Shown in pieces: positions 49,056-59,335 of a DNA stretch of 64,000 nt (positions within the stretch are counted from its first letter, which is position 1; each line of letters begins with the position of its first letter). Source of the stretch: Actinoplanes cyaneus (lineage in GTDB: Bacteria > Actinomycetota > Actinomycetes > Mycobacteriales > Micromonosporaceae); the NCBI RefSeq assembly GCF_016862095.1, contig NZ_BOMH01000058.1:123324-187323 (forward strand). The letters run 5' to 3'. The notes beneath the pieces are model-generated. The model was not told where the DNA came from and did not search any database. It was given only the letters and a program-made list of their open reading frames with translations. The position numbers and the translations under genes were made by a program.

Positions 49056-50192
49056 TCACTGCATCACTACCGAGCGGACGACGGACACGACGCGATCCCG
49101 GTCGTGCGGGGTGAGCGCGGAACCGCTGGGCAGGCAGAGCCCGCGATGGAACAGGTCGGCGCTGACCGAGCCGCCGCGCATCACGCAGTCCCGGTAGACC
49201 GGCTGCAGATGCATCGGCTTCCACGTGGGACGCGCCTCGATGTTCACCCGGTCGAGCTCCGCGATGACCCGGTCACGCTGGTCGTGATCGAGAAGAAGAC
49301 AGGTCAGCCACCGATTGGGTACGCCGTGAGCCGCCCCCGGCTGGAAGGTCACGCCGGGCAGGTCGCCGAGCGCCGCGCGATAGTGCTCGAAGGTGGCCCG
49401 CCGCGCCTCGACGAGCCGCGGCAGCCGTTGCAACTGTCCCCGCCCCACCGCGGCGAGCAGGTTGCTGAGCCGGTAGTTGTAGCCGACCGTCCGGTGCTCG
49501 TAGTGGAGCACCGGCTCGCGCGCCTGCGTCGCCAGGTGCCGTGCCTGCGTGGCGATCGAGCCGTCGTCGGTGACCAGGACCCCGCCCCCGCCGGTGGTGG
49601 CGATCTTGTTGCCGTTGAAGGAGAGCACCCCGGCCTGCCCGAACGATCCGGCCGCCCGTCCCCGGTAGGTCGCGCCGAGCGCCTCGGCCGCGTCCTCGAT
49701 CAGCGGTATCCCGTACCGGTCGCAGGCGTCCAGGATCGGCTCGTAGTCGGCGCACTGCCCGTACAGGTCCACGGTGATCACCGCGCGCGGCAGGTTGCCC
49801 CGCACCGCCCGGCCGCGCAACTCGTCGGCGACGATCTGCGGGTCGACGTTCCAGCTCTCCGGCGTGCTGTCCAGGAACACCGGCCGGGCGCCCAGGTACA
49901 TCACCGCGTTCGCGGTCGCGGCGAACGTGAACGACGGGACCAGCACCGTGTCGCCGCGCCGCACCCCGGCCGCGATCAGGGCCAGGTGCAGCGCCGCCGT
50001 GCCGCTGCTCAGCGCGACCGCGTGCCGCACCCCGGTCACCTCGGCGCACCGGTCCTCGAACGCCTCCAGATCCGGCCCGACCGGCGCGACCCAGTTCGAG
50101 TCGAACGCCTCCAGCAGCAGTTTGCGCTCGACGTCGGTCACATCCGGGGGTGAGAGGTAGATGCGTGGCGTCCGCTCGGCCGGCTCAGTCAT
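49056..50192 (-). CDS. DegT/DnrJ/EryC1 sugar aminotransferase, 378 aa
   Basis: ATG 50192 (MTEPAERTPRIYLSPPDV) overlaps the deacetylase stop by eight bases. PLP-fold landmarks: ALSSGTAALHLAL, VPSFTFAATANAVMYLGARPVFLD, PLIEDAAEALGA and the Schiff-base Lys in LSFNGNKIATTGGGG. This Lys motif is that of PglE/LegC-like enzymes that aminate 4-keto nucleotide sugars. Its likely substrate is the product of a dehydratase such as that at 24420, which links the two loci. Confidence 0.92.
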   Translation of the reverse strand: MTEPAERTPRIYLSPPDVTDVERKLLLEAFDSNWVAPVGPDLEAFEDRCAEVTGVRHAVALSSGTAALHLALIAAGVRRGDTVLVPSFTFAATANAVMYLGARPVFLDSTPESWNVDPQIVADELRGRAVRGNLPRAVITVDLYGQCADYEPILDACDRYGIPLIEDAAEALGATYRGRAAGSFGQAGVLSFNGNKIATTGGGGVLVTDDGSIATQARHLATQAREPVLHYEHRTVGYNYRLSNLLAAVGRGQLQRLPRLVEARRATFEHYRAALGDLPGVTFQPGAAHGVPNRWLTCLLLDHDQRDRVIAELDRVNIEARPTWKPMHLQPVYRDCVMRGGSVSADLFHRGLCLPSGSALTPHDRDRVVSVVRSVVMQ

Positions 50193-50955
50193 GGACCCGG
50201 GTCCGTACGGCCATGATGGGCCAGGCCGGGTGCAACCCCTGCCGGGTGATCCACATCGGGGAGTCGCCGGCGTGCATGGCCGGCCGCAGGGTGGTCGCGA
50301 AACTCCGGTAACCGGCCTCCCGCGCGGCTCGCACATCCCGCTCGGTGAAGTCGACGTTCGGATAGCCGTACGGGGCGGCGAAGTCCCGCACCTCGACGCC
50401 GAGCTCGTCCTCGATCTCCCGCTTGGAGTCCACGATCTCGCGCCGCGCCCCGGCGTCGTCCTGATCGGCCAGTCGCAGGTGGCTGACCGTGTGCGAGCCG
50501 AAGTTGAACCCCGCGTCCCGGATCTCCCGGCAGTCGTGCCAGGTCAGGTTGCCGGGCCGGCCGACCAGGTCGGTGGTCACGAAGAACGTGGCCGGCACGG
50601 CCAGCTCCCGCAGCACCGGGACGACCACGTCGCGCCAGCTCAGGTGGGCGTCGTCGAAGGACAGGCAGAACACCGGCCCGGTCAGCGGCTGCTGCCCGGC
50701 CAGCACCTCGAGGGCGTCGTCCCAGCTGACCATCGGACCCACCCGCAGCAGGGTGCGCAGGTGGCGGCGCAGGTCACCGGCGTACTCCGGCAGCACGTCG
50801 TGATAGAAGGGGAAGTAGAGGCCGGGCGCGCTGGGCAGGCGGCGGAACAGCCCGGCCGGCGCCAGCACCCGGCCCTGCGTCCGAGGCCGGGCCCGGAGCC
50901 GGCTGCGCAGGCCTAGTTCGTTCAGACGTCGCTTGATGGCCGTCGGCGTCTCCAT
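50185..50955 (-). CDS. NodB-type polysaccharide deacetylase, 256 aa
   Basis: ATG 50955 is preferred because CAAGG lies eight bases upstream. The NodB domain has SFDDAHLSW (metal Asp), SHTVSHL (metal His pair) and APYGYP. It removes N- or O-acetyl groups from a glycan. It is the first gene of the long minus-strand polysaccharide operon, and the shared 15-base motif lies 35 bases upstream of its start. Confidence 0.87.
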   Translation of the reverse strand: METPTAIKRRLNELGLRSRLRARPRTQGRVLAPAGLFRRLPSAPGLYFPFYHDVLPEYAGDLRRHLRTLLRVGPMVSWDDALEVLAGQQPLTGPVFCLSFDDAHLSWRDVVVPVLRELAVPATFFVTTDLVGRPGNLTWHDCREIRDAGFNFGSHTVSHLRLADQDDAGARREIVDSKREIEDELGVEVRDFAAPYGYPNVDFTERDVRAAREAGYRSFATTLRPAMHAGDSPMWITRQGLHPAWPIMAVRTRVHD

Positions 50956-51122
50956 GGCCATTACCTTGGCAAATGAATCCGGGCGGACGTCAGTAGCAAT
51001 TGTCACGCCGAACACGAAGATGATTCACGTCAATTACCGAATGGTCCGCACGGGCCTTGCGGAATGGCCGTTCGGCGGGGCATCATCCGCCTTCGACGCC
51101 TAATTCGATCGGGGCGACACGG
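50956..51122. promoter_or_regulatory. Divergent promoter region of the second polysaccharide locus
   Basis: An AT-richer 167-base gap between the deacetylase and the FemAB-like gene. It contains TGACAATTGCTACTG on the minus strand (50991-51005). No gene is seen. Confidence 0.6.
50991..51005 (-). promoter_or_regulatory. Shared 15-base motif TGACAATTGCTACTG (copy 2)
   Basis: Identical over 15 bases to 24259-24273. On the minus strand it faces the deacetylase operon. A chance match of this length in GC-rich DNA is unlikely, since the motif itself is AT-rich. Confidence 0.6.
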
Positions 51123-52124
51123 ATGCTTCGACTGCAGCGGGTGGAGCCGGCTCCCGCCCTCCACGCCGACCGCGCCACTTACCAGGACCGTCTGATCTTC
51201 CACACTCCCGAGTGGCTCGCGTTCGTGGCCGAGTGCCAGCGCGCCGAGCCGCTCCTCGCCACCGTCAGCGATGACGGTGTCACCATCGGCCACTTCACCG
51301 GCCTGCTCACCCGGCGCTACGGCCTCCGGATCCTGGGCAGTCCGATGGCCGGCTGGACCACCTCCTACCTGGGCTTCAACCTCCGGCCGGAAGTCCCGCG
51401 ACGGGCCGCGCTGCAGGCGCTGACCCGGTTCGCGTTCGACGAGCTCGGCTGCGCCCACCTCGAAGTCCGCGACCGCGGCACGAGCCAGGCCGACCTGGCC
51501 GGGCTGGGCCTGCGCTGGGACGCCGCGCCCACCGCGGTGATCGACCTGCGCCCGGACGAGGACACCCTCCTGGGCGCGATGACCAGCGCCTGCCGCCGCA
51601 ATATCCGCAAAGCCGCCAAGTCCGGGGTGATCATCGAAGAGGCGGACGCCGATCCGTCATTCGCCGACGAATTCTACGATCAATTACGCGACGTTTTCGC
51701 GAAACAGAATCTGGTCCCCACCTATCCCGTCGAACGGGTGAAGTCGTTGATCCGACACCTCACTCCGCCGGGTCGGATCAGCCTTCTGCGGGCCCGGGAC
51801 GCCGAGGGCCGGTGCATCGCCACCGCGGTGCTGCCGTGGTACCACCGGACGATGTACTTCTGGGGCGGCGCCAGCTACCGCGAGCACCAGCATCTGCGGC
51901 CCAACGAGGCGCTGATCTGGCACGCGCTGCGGCTCGCCAAGGCGCGCGGCGTGACGGAGTTCGACTTCGTGGGCGGCAACGCGTACAAGACGAAGTACGG
52001 CACCACCGAGGTCGCCGTCCCGTGGGCCCGCCAGTCGCGGTCACCGCTGGTCGCCCGGCTGCGGGACACCGCCAAGCAGGCGTACGCCCTCAAGCAGCGC
52101 ACCGCCGCCCGCCTGACCCGCTGA
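51123..52124 (+). CDS. FemAB/GNAT-like transferase, 333 aa
   Basis: ATG 51123. Two GNAT-like halves: the first with FHTPEWLAFVAECQ, the second with SACRRNIRKAAKSG, ATAVLPWYHRTMYFWGGASYREHQHLRPNEALIWHAL and FVGGNAYKTKYG. This is the FemAB-related type found in exopolysaccharide and capsule clusters, as is the gene at 41640, though the two differ widely. It may add an acyl or amino-acid group. It is divergent from the deacetylase operon and shares its promoter region. Confidence 0.8.
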   Translation: MLRLQRVEPAPALHADRATYQDRLIFHTPEWLAFVAECQRAEPLLATVSDDGVTIGHFTGLLTRRYGLRILGSPMAGWTTSYLGFNLRPEVPRRAALQALTRFAFDELGCAHLEVRDRGTSQADLAGLGLRWDAAPTAVIDLRPDEDTLLGAMTSACRRNIRKAAKSGVIIEEADADPSFADEFYDQLRDVFAKQNLVPTYPVERVKSLIRHLTPPGRISLLRARDAEGRCIATAVLPWYHRTMYFWGGASYREHQHLRPNEALIWHALRLAKARGVTEFDFVGGNAYKTKYGTTEVAVPWARQSRSPLVARLRDTAKQAYALKQRTAARLTR

Positions 52125-52169
52125 CCCCAGCAAACCACGGTGCGGCCCAGCCGCGCGGCTCGCGGTTCC

Positions 52170-52225
52170 CGGCTGGCTGCCACCGTGGTGTCCGGCGCCC
52201 GACAACCACGGTGGGGGCCGGCCCG
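52170..52225. repeat. Related palindrome between convergent genes
   Basis: GGCTGGCTGCCACCGTGGTG pairs with an arm containing CAACCACGGTGG and ending GGCC; the loop is TCCGGCGCCCGA. Loop and outer stem resemble the elements at 21700 and 35609. It may terminate both flanking genes. Confidence 0.65.
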
Positions 52226-52235
52226 GCAGGTTTGG

Positions 52236-52661
52236 TCAGCGGTTGTGGTGCCGGGCAGGCAGCGGGGACCTTGCTCGCCGGTCGCGCTGCTCAGCGTCGT
52301 CCGGATCGTCCGCGATCGGTGGCGGCGGCGTGACCCGTCCGCTCGGGAGGAGAGGCCTCCCGGTCGTCGGCGGCCGGTACGGCGGAAGCGCCGGAGTCGT
52401 GGTCACCCGCGGCCGCGCGGCCGGTGACCTGGTCCCTGCGTGACCGGTCGTGCTCGGGGTGACCGCCGGCGGGGCAGGGCTCGATGGCGGGGCAGGGCTC
52501 GACGGCGGGGCACTTCCCGCCCCGGCCGGGGCCATGCTCGGCGTCACCGACAGAATCGTCGCCGGCGGCGTGTCCGGCCGGCCGCTCTCCGCATCGGCGC
52601 AGGCCGCGACCACTCCGGCGAGGGGCAGAACGGCGATCATGGCGGCGAGACGCTTACGCAT
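52236..52661 (-). CDS. Pro/Thr/Ser-rich lipoprotein, 141 aa
   Basis: A signal peptide MRKRLAAMIAVLPLAGVVAAC ends in a lipobox (VAAC, Cys 21), so the mature protein would be lipid-anchored outside the cell. The remainder is low-complexity Pro, Ser, Thr and Ala with SSPAPP repeats and a basic C-terminus. No domain is recognisable. It could be a spacer-like wall protein; the low complexity leaves some doubt about coding. Confidence 0.6.
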   Translation of the reverse strand: MRKRLAAMIAVLPLAGVVAACADAESGRPDTPPATILSVTPSMAPAGAGSAPPSSPAPPSSPAPPAVTPSTTGHAGTRSPAARPRVTTTPALPPYRPPTTGRPLLPSGRVTPPPPIADDPDDAEQRDRRARSPLPARHHNR

Positions 52662-52751
52662 TACCGGTCCTCAGCGGGGAAGCGGCGATCCGCGCGCCAG
52701 TGTCGCACGCACCGGGCCTGCCGCCACAGCCGGCGACAGACCCGGTGTGCG

Positions 52752-53417
52752 TCAGCGCTTCGCCTCGGCGACAGCCTTGCGCACGACCTCGGCGCCGGCC
52801 GGGGTGGCCTCGCCGCCGAACGGCCCGTACGGCGTCACGTAGACCGGGGTGTCCCGCTGTGTCCGCCAGTTCTCGCTGAGCGGCCCGGCGTCCACCGCGT
52901 CGTACCCGATCGTGTCCAGGAACTCGGTGACCAGCAGCTTCGCGGCCGTGTCGTCACCAGCGATCGGCAGCGCGGTCCGATCGGCCGACCCGGACGGCCG
53001 GCCCAGTTTCGCCAGGTGCCCGAACCAGATGTTGTTGAAGCCCTTGACCACCTTGCTCTCGGTGAGGTGCTGCTGCAGCAGCTCACCGGTGGTCGATTCA
53101 TCGTTGTCGAGGGCTGCGATCTGCCCGTCCCGCTCCGGGTAGTAGTTGTTCGTGTCGATCACGACCTTGCCCGCGAGCGGCGCGACCGGCACGTCGGCGT
53201 AAGCCTTCAGAGGCACGGTCACCACCACGATGTCCCCGGCGGCCGCCGCCTCGGCCGCAGTCGCCGCGCGCGCCTTCGGCCCCAGCTCCGCGACCAGGTC
53301 CTGCAGCGTCTCCGGCCCGCGCGAGTTGCTCAGCACCACGTCGTAACCGGCCGCCACGGCCAGCTTCGCGACGGTCCCGCCGATGTTCCCACTACCGATA
53401 AGTCCGATGGTCGTCAT
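52752..53417 (-). CDS. NAD(P)-binding reductase, F420:NADP oxidoreductase-like (paralogue)
   Basis: 221 residues from ATG 53417. It has GLIGSGNIGGTVAK, LSNSRGPETLQDL, VVTVPLKAYADVP, VIDTNNYYPERDGQ, KVVKGFNNI and ADRTALPIAGDD, motif for motif like the protein at 18668-19435. The C-terminus is shorter. It probably reduces a small molecule or cofactor with NADPH. Unlike its paralogue it has no visible palindromic operator and no neighbouring TetR gene. Confidence 0.85.
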   Translation of the reverse strand: MTTIGLIGSGNIGGTVAKLAVAAGYDVVLSNSRGPETLQDLVAELGPKARAATAAEAAAAGDIVVVTVPLKAYADVPVAPLAGKVVIDTNNYYPERDGQIAALDNDESTTGELLQQHLTESKVVKGFNNIWFGHLAKLGRPSGSADRTALPIAGDDTAAKLLVTEFLDTIGYDAVDAGPLSENWRTQRDTPVYVTPYGPFGGEATPAGAEVVRKAVAEAKR

Positions 53418-53527
53418 ACCTGCGCGAACCCGCCACTCCCCGCCCCGATTCCACCACCGCCCCATTCGTGACCCGCGGCACACCCCCGACGCCGCAGCCC
53501 GCTCCCGCCAGTCACACGCCCCCGACC

Positions 53528-53584
53528 CCAGCTGGTTCTCATGGGCGTTATTCGTGTCTCATAACGCCCATGAGAACCAGCTGG
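53528..53584. repeat. Dispersed palindrome, perfect 24-bp stem (copy B)
   Basis: Bases 53528-53551 pair without error with 53561-53584. The loop TCGTGTCTC is the reverse complement of GAGACACGA, so the element lies in the opposite orientation to copies A and C. The stem begins CCAGCTGGTTCTCATGGG. Confidence 0.9.
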
Positions 53585-53646
53585 CGAGGGTGAGTCGCGC
53601 GGCTTCCTGGAGTGGCGGCGGCGTCGCGCGGGGCCGATGGCGGAGC

Positions 53647-54336
53647 CTAGGCCGCGGCCTTGACCGTGCGGCGGGTGTCGCGCCAGGCGAGCCACGCGGT
53701 GCGCAGGCGCGGGGACGACACGGGCCGGCCCTGACGCCGGTCACGCAGCTGGGCGATCAGCCACGGTGGGGCGGCCGCGGACTCGACCGCCGCCGACTTC
53801 GTGAGCAGCGACCCGTGGGCCAGAGCGTGCCGGCCCCGCGCCATCGACGTGAGAGCGAGGTCGGCCAGCGCCGGATCCCGGAAGATCCACGGTCGCCGGG
53901 CGGCCCACGCCCAGTAACCGGTGAGCTCGGCGCGCGCCGCTTCCCGGATGTCGTCATCGGTCATCGGCGGCAGCAGCGACGCGGGCGGGCGGCCGAACAC
54001 CGGGTACCCGTGACGGACCAGCTCGGCCCGGGTCACGCCGGACAGGACGCGCTGCACCAGCTGGCCATGTGTCCAGGTCGGATGCTCGGCGCGCAGATCT
54101 CCCAGCCGGTCCTCGGCGACGTAGACGCAGCCCAGGTTCAGCGCCGGATCGAACCCGGCGTGGAGCGCGGCGATCTGATCAGGATCGGGCGGCGCGGGGA
54201 CGACGGCGACCAGGTCGAGATCGCTCACCCTGGCGATGTAGTCACCGGTGGCGAGCGACCCGGCCACGAGCAGGTCGCTCACCCAGCCGGCCGCCCGCAG
54301 CCGCGTCCCGAATTCGTCCACCACCGGAGAATTCAT
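53647..54336 (-). CDS. Nucleotidyltransferase-fold protein, 229 aa
   Basis: The start of the domain has AGSLATGDYIARVSDLDLVAVV, the GS...DxD signature of the Pol-beta/MNT nucleotidyltransferase superfamily, with both catalytic Asp residues in SDLDL. The rest is helical. Such proteins adenylylate or nucleotidylate small molecules or proteins, and some resemble aminoglycoside adenylyltransferases. I chose ATG 54336; GTG 54345 is equally possible. No HEPN partner is adjacent, so a toxin-antitoxin role is not supported. Confidence 0.78.
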   Translation of the reverse strand: MNSPVVDEFGTRLRAAGWVSDLLVAGSLATGDYIARVSDLDLVAVVPAPPDPDQIAALHAGFDPALNLGCVYVAEDRLGDLRAEHPTWTHGQLVQRVLSGVTRAELVRHGYPVFGRPPASLLPPMTDDDIREAARAELTGYWAWAARRPWIFRDPALADLALTSMARGRHALAHGSLLTKSAAVESAAAPPWLIAQLRDRRQGRPVSSPRLRTAWLAWRDTRRTVKAAA

Positions 54337-54379
54337 GCCGGCCACGGTAGCGCTTGTGGGCCGGTGTCAGGCTGGAGTC

Positions 54380-54607
54380 ATGTTCTTCCTGCTGTTCGGC
54401 ATGCGCACCAAGGACGACCTGCTCGACACCCGGGTCCTGACCTGCGAGGTCTGCGGCTGGACCGCCCCGCAGGCCCGGTTCGCCCGCACCACCAGATTCA
54501 CCCTGTTCTTCGTCCCGCTGTTCCCGGTGGCGCCGAGGAAGTACCTGCTGCGCTGCGGTCACTGCATGTCCCTCAGACAGATCAAACCCCTTCCCGCGTA
54601 CGCCTAG
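54380..54607 (+). CDS. Small zinc-ribbon protein, 75 aa
   Basis: ATG 54380 with GGAG just upstream. Two CxxC pairs (CEVC and CGHC, residues about 23-26 and 61-64) form a zinc ribbon around a hydrophobic stretch FTLFFVPLFPVAP. It is typical of the small zinc-ribbon proteins of actinobacteria of unknown role. Its TAG and the glpK stop codon share CTAG at 54604-54607, so the genes are convergent and overlap by four bases. Confidence 0.75.
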   Translation: MFFLLFGMRTKDDLLDTRVLTCEVCGWTAPQARFARTTRFTLFFVPLFPVAPRKYLLRCGHCMSLRQIKPLPAYA

Positions 54608-56097
54608 GCGGGCTGGATCCAGTCGAAGGTGCGTTGCACCGCGCGCTGCCAGTTGGCGTACTCGGTGTCGCGCAGTGCCGGGTCCATGGCCGGCATCCAC
54701 TGGCCGGCGATGTGCCAGTTGCGGCGCAGGCCGTCGAGGTCGGGCCAGTACCCGACGGCGAGTCCGGCCGCGTACGCCGCGCCCAGTGACACCGTCTCGA
54801 CGGCGAGCGGCCGGACCACCGGCACGTCGAGGACGTCGGCGATCATCTGCATGAGCAGGTTGTCGGCGGTCATCCCGCCGTCCACCTTGAGGGTCTTCAG
54901 GGCCAGACCGGAGGTCGCGTTCATGGCGTCGACCACCTCGCGGGTCTGCCACGCGGTCGCCTCCAGCACCGCCCGGGCCAGGTGACCCTTCGTGATGTAC
55001 GAGGTCAGGCCGACGATCACGCCGCGCGCCTCGGATCGCCAGTGCGGCGCGTAGAGCCCCGAGAAGGCGGGCACGATGTAGCAGCCGCCGTTGTCGGCGA
55101 CCGTACGCGCCAGGGTTTCGATCTCCGGGGCGCTGGAGATCAGCTCCAGCTGGTCGCGGAACCACTGGACGAGCGAGCCGGTCATCGCGATCGAGCCCTC
55201 CAGGGCGTAACAGGCGGACTCGCCGGCGACCTGGTACGCGACGGTGCCGATCAGTCCGTGCCCGGGTTTGACGAGTTCGGTCCCGGTGTTCAGGAGCAGG
55301 AAGCTGCCCGTGCCGTAGGTGCACTTGGCCTCGCCGGAGGTGAAACACGTCTGCCCGAACAGGGCGGCCTGCTGATCGCCGAGCGCGGCCCCGATCCGTA
55401 CTCCCGGGAATGCCTCGCTGGCGGTGCCGAAGGCGCCGATCGACGCCCGCACCTCGGGCAGCATCGCGCGGGGGATGCCGAAGAAGTCGAGTGCCTCGGC
55501 GGACCAGTCGAGCTCGTGCACGTCGAGCAGCATGGTGCGGCTGGCGTTGGTCACGTCGGTGACGTGCGAGCCGCGGGTCATGTTCCAGATCAGCCAGGTC
55601 TCCATCGTTCCGCAGAGCACCTCGCCGCGCTCGGCGCGTTGTTGCAGGCCGGGGGTGTGGTCGAGCATCCAGCGCAGGCGCGGGCCGGAGAAGTACGTCG
55701 CGAGCGGCAGCCCGGAGATGTCGGAGACGGCGGCGGCGCCGGGAAGTGCGCCGAGGCTGTGGACCAGGGCGTCGGTCCGGGTGTCCTGCCAGATGATGGC
55801 GTGCCCGACCGGGATGCCGGTGACGCGGTCCCAGATCACCGTCGTCTCCCGCTGGTTGGCGATGCCGACCGCCGCGACCTGGTCGATGGTGATCCCGGCC
55901 CGGCGCAGCACGCGCGGCGCGAGCCGTTCCACGTTGCGCCAGATCTCCATGGCGTCGTGCTCGACCCAGCCGGGCTTCGGGAAGTGCTGCTTGTGTTCCT
56001 GCTGGGCCAGGGAGACCAGTTGCCCGCGCCGGTCGAAGACGATGCACCGGGTCGAGGTGGTGCCCTGGTCGATCGCGACCACATAGCTCTCGGTCAT
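54604..56097 (-). CDS. glpK: Glycerol kinase (first copy)
   Basis: 497 residues, normal for GlpK. AIDQGTTSTRCIVFDRRG is the N-terminal phosphate motif; GIANQRETTVIWDR, WQDTRTD, TYGTGSFLLLNTG, ALEGSIAMTG and LKVDGGMTADNLLMQ follow in the expected order. It phosphorylates glycerol to sn-glycerol-3-phosphate in the cytoplasm. It starts 11 bases after the IclR gene, so the two form an operon. A second GlpK of similar length lies at 57818, so glycerol entry is served by two kinases. Confidence 0.95.
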   Translation of the reverse strand: MTESYVVAIDQGTTSTRCIVFDRRGQLVSLAQQEHKQHFPKPGWVEHDAMEIWRNVERLAPRVLRRAGITIDQVAAVGIANQRETTVIWDRVTGIPVGHAIIWQDTRTDALVHSLGALPGAAAVSDISGLPLATYFSGPRLRWMLDHTPGLQQRAERGEVLCGTMETWLIWNMTRGSHVTDVTNASRTMLLDVHELDWSAEALDFFGIPRAMLPEVRASIGAFGTASEAFPGVRIGAALGDQQAALFGQTCFTSGEAKCTYGTGSFLLLNTGTELVKPGHGLIGTVAYQVAGESACYALEGSIAMTGSLVQWFRDQLELISSAPEIETLARTVADNGGCYIVPAFSGLYAPHWRSEARGVIVGLTSYITKGHLARAVLEATAWQTREVVDAMNATSGLALKTLKVDGGMTADNLLMQMIADVLDVPVVRPLAVETVSLGAAYAAGLAVGYWPDLDGLRRNWHIAGQWMPAMDPALRDTEYANWQRAVQRTFDWIQPA

Positions 56098-56108
56098 GGT
56101 GTCCCCTT

Positions 56109-56864
56109 CTATCGCCGGGCCGCTCCGAGATCCCTGGAGATCGCCCGGGCCGCATCCCGCACGCTGGTGACCAGGTGCGGGTGTGGGTGGTAGTGGCTGT
56201 CGCAGATCCGCTCGACCTGTCCGGAAACGCCGATGGCGCCGATCACGAGTCCGCCATAGCCTCGGATCGGCGCGGCGACGGCTGCCTGGCCGAGGGTGAA
56301 CTCCTCGACGTCGGCCGCCCAGCCGTGCTCGCGGACCTGATCGAGCGCCGCGGCCAGCTCCCGCGGGGCGGTCAGGGTCTTCCTGGTGTACGCCGGCAGA
56401 TCAGCGGGGACGGGCCCCGCGCGGTACGCGATCAGCACCTTGCCCAGCGCTGTCGCGTGCAACGGCAGGAGCGCGCCGACGTCCAGCGTCTGGAACGTGT
56501 CGTCCGGCCGGAACACGTGGTGCACGACCAGCGCCTGCCCTTCCAGGACGGTGCCGATCCGGACCGCCTCGCCACTGCGCGCGGCCAGTGGGTCCGCCCA
56601 GTTGATCGAGCGTGACCGCAGCTCGTTGATGTCCAGGTAGCTCGTTCCGAGGTGGAGCAGGGCGGCGCCGAGCTGGTACTGCCCGGAGCCGCGGTCCTGT
56701 TCCACGAAGCCGACGCCCTGCAGCGTACGCAGGATGCCGTGGGTCGTTCCCTTGGCCAGGTCGAGGGACCGGGCGATCTCGCTGAGCCCGAGCCGGCCCC
56801 GCCCGCCGGCCAGCATCCGCAGGATCGCGGCCGCTCGCTCGATGGACTGCACTGTTCCCGGCAT
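56109..56864 (-). CDS. IclR-family regulator of glycerol genes (GylR-like)
   Basis: About 251 residues from ATG 56864 (GTG 56873 adds three). The winged helix-turn-helix is SIERAAAILRMLAGGRGRLGLSEIARSLDLAKGTTHGILRTLQ, and the C-terminal IclR effector domain has HATALGKVLIAY and AVAAPIRGYGGLVIGAIGVSG. It is co-transcribed with glpK and divergent from glpF-glpK2-glpD, the arrangement of Streptomyces GylR. It probably represses both arms until glycerol-3-phosphate is present. Confidence 0.9.
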   Translation of the reverse strand: MPGTVQSIERAAAILRMLAGGRGRLGLSEIARSLDLAKGTTHGILRTLQGVGFVEQDRGSGQYQLGAALLHLGTSYLDINELRSRSINWADPLAARSGEAVRIGTVLEGQALVVHHVFRPDDTFQTLDVGALLPLHATALGKVLIAYRAGPVPADLPAYTRKTLTAPRELAAALDQVREHGWAADVEEFTLGQAAVAAPIRGYGGLVIGAIGVSGQVERICDSHYHPHPHLVTSVRDAARAISRDLGAARR

Positions 56865-56907
56865 GTTTCGCACTCTATGCGGTCGCGCTACGACCCGCCG
56901 TCATGGA

Positions 56908-56945
56908 TGTTCGACAATGCCGACCGGTGTTCGTTGCTCCGGACC
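56908..56945. promoter_or_regulatory. Putative IclR operator: two TGTTCG half-sites 20 bp apart
   Basis: TGTTCG recurs at 56908 and 56928, exactly two helical turns apart, each followed by a partly complementary CGACC or CGGAC. The site lies in the divergent gap between the IclR gene and glpF. Inferred from position and spacing. Confidence 0.5.
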
Positions 56946-56988
56946 CATCGACGTCCCTACCGTCCGAGCATCGGACGAAGGAGGGAGC

Positions 56989-57817
56989 ATGGCCGCACGA
57001 CTCAAAGTTCCTGGACTGGTCGGTGAGCTCGCGGCGGAGTTCGCCGGCACCTTGATCCTGATCCTGTTCGGCTGCGGGGTGGTGGCGCAGGTCGTCGCCG
57101 GTGGCATCGGGGATCACGACAGCATCGCCTGGGCCTGGGGCCTGGGCGTCACCCTCGGCGTGTACGTGGCGGCGCGGCTCAGCGGCGCCCATCTCAACCC
57201 GGCGGTGACGATCGCGCTCGCCGTCTTCAAGGGTTTCTCCTGGCGGAAGGTGGCGCCGTACGCCCTCGCCCAGTTCCTCGGCGCGTTCGTCGCCGCGCTG
57301 CTGGTGCGCTGGAACTACACCGAGGTCCTGCACGCGGCGGACCCCGGGTTGACGATCAAGACGCAGGGGGTCTTCTCGACGCTGCCCGGCAACGGCACCC
57401 TGCCGGTCGGGGAGTGGGGCGCGTTCCGGGATCAGATCATCGGCACGGCGATCCTGCTCTTCGTGATCCTCGCGCTGACCGACGTGGCGAACAACGCCCC
57501 GGCCGCCAACCTCGGCCCGGTCGTGGTCGGCCTGCTGGTGGTCGCGATCGGCATGGCCTGGGGCACCGACGCCGGTTACGCGATCAACCCGGCCCGTGAC
57601 TTCGGGCCGCGCCTGGCCAGCTTCTTCACCGGTTACGAAGGGGCGTTCCGAGATCAGAACGGCTATCTCTACTTCTGGATACCTATCGTGGGACCGATCA
57701 TCGGTGGTGTGGTCGGGGCCGGTCTGTACCAGTATCTGATCGGACGATTCCTGCCGTCGGCCGAGCCCCAAGAGGTGGGCGAGGTCCCGGCGGCACGCGA
57801 CAATGTGGAGGCGAACC

Positions 57818-57825
<8 letters not shown>
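56989..57825 (+). CDS. glpF: Glycerol uptake facilitator (aquaglyceroporin)
   Basis: 278 residues from ATG 56989 behind a strong GAAGGAGGGA site. Six membrane helices with both NPA boxes: HLNPAVT and INPARDFGPR; the Asp after the second NPA marks the glycerol-conducting branch. It lets glycerol diffuse into the cell for GlpK. The stop overlaps the GTG of the next gene by eight bases, so translation is coupled. Confidence 0.93.

Positions 57826-59334
<1,509 letters not shown>

Positions 59335-59335
<1 letters not shown>

Noticed and set aside
53647..54336. MNT/HEPN toxin-antitoxin module
   Set aside because: The nucleotidyltransferase is larger than MNT antitoxins and no HEPN gene is adjacent.
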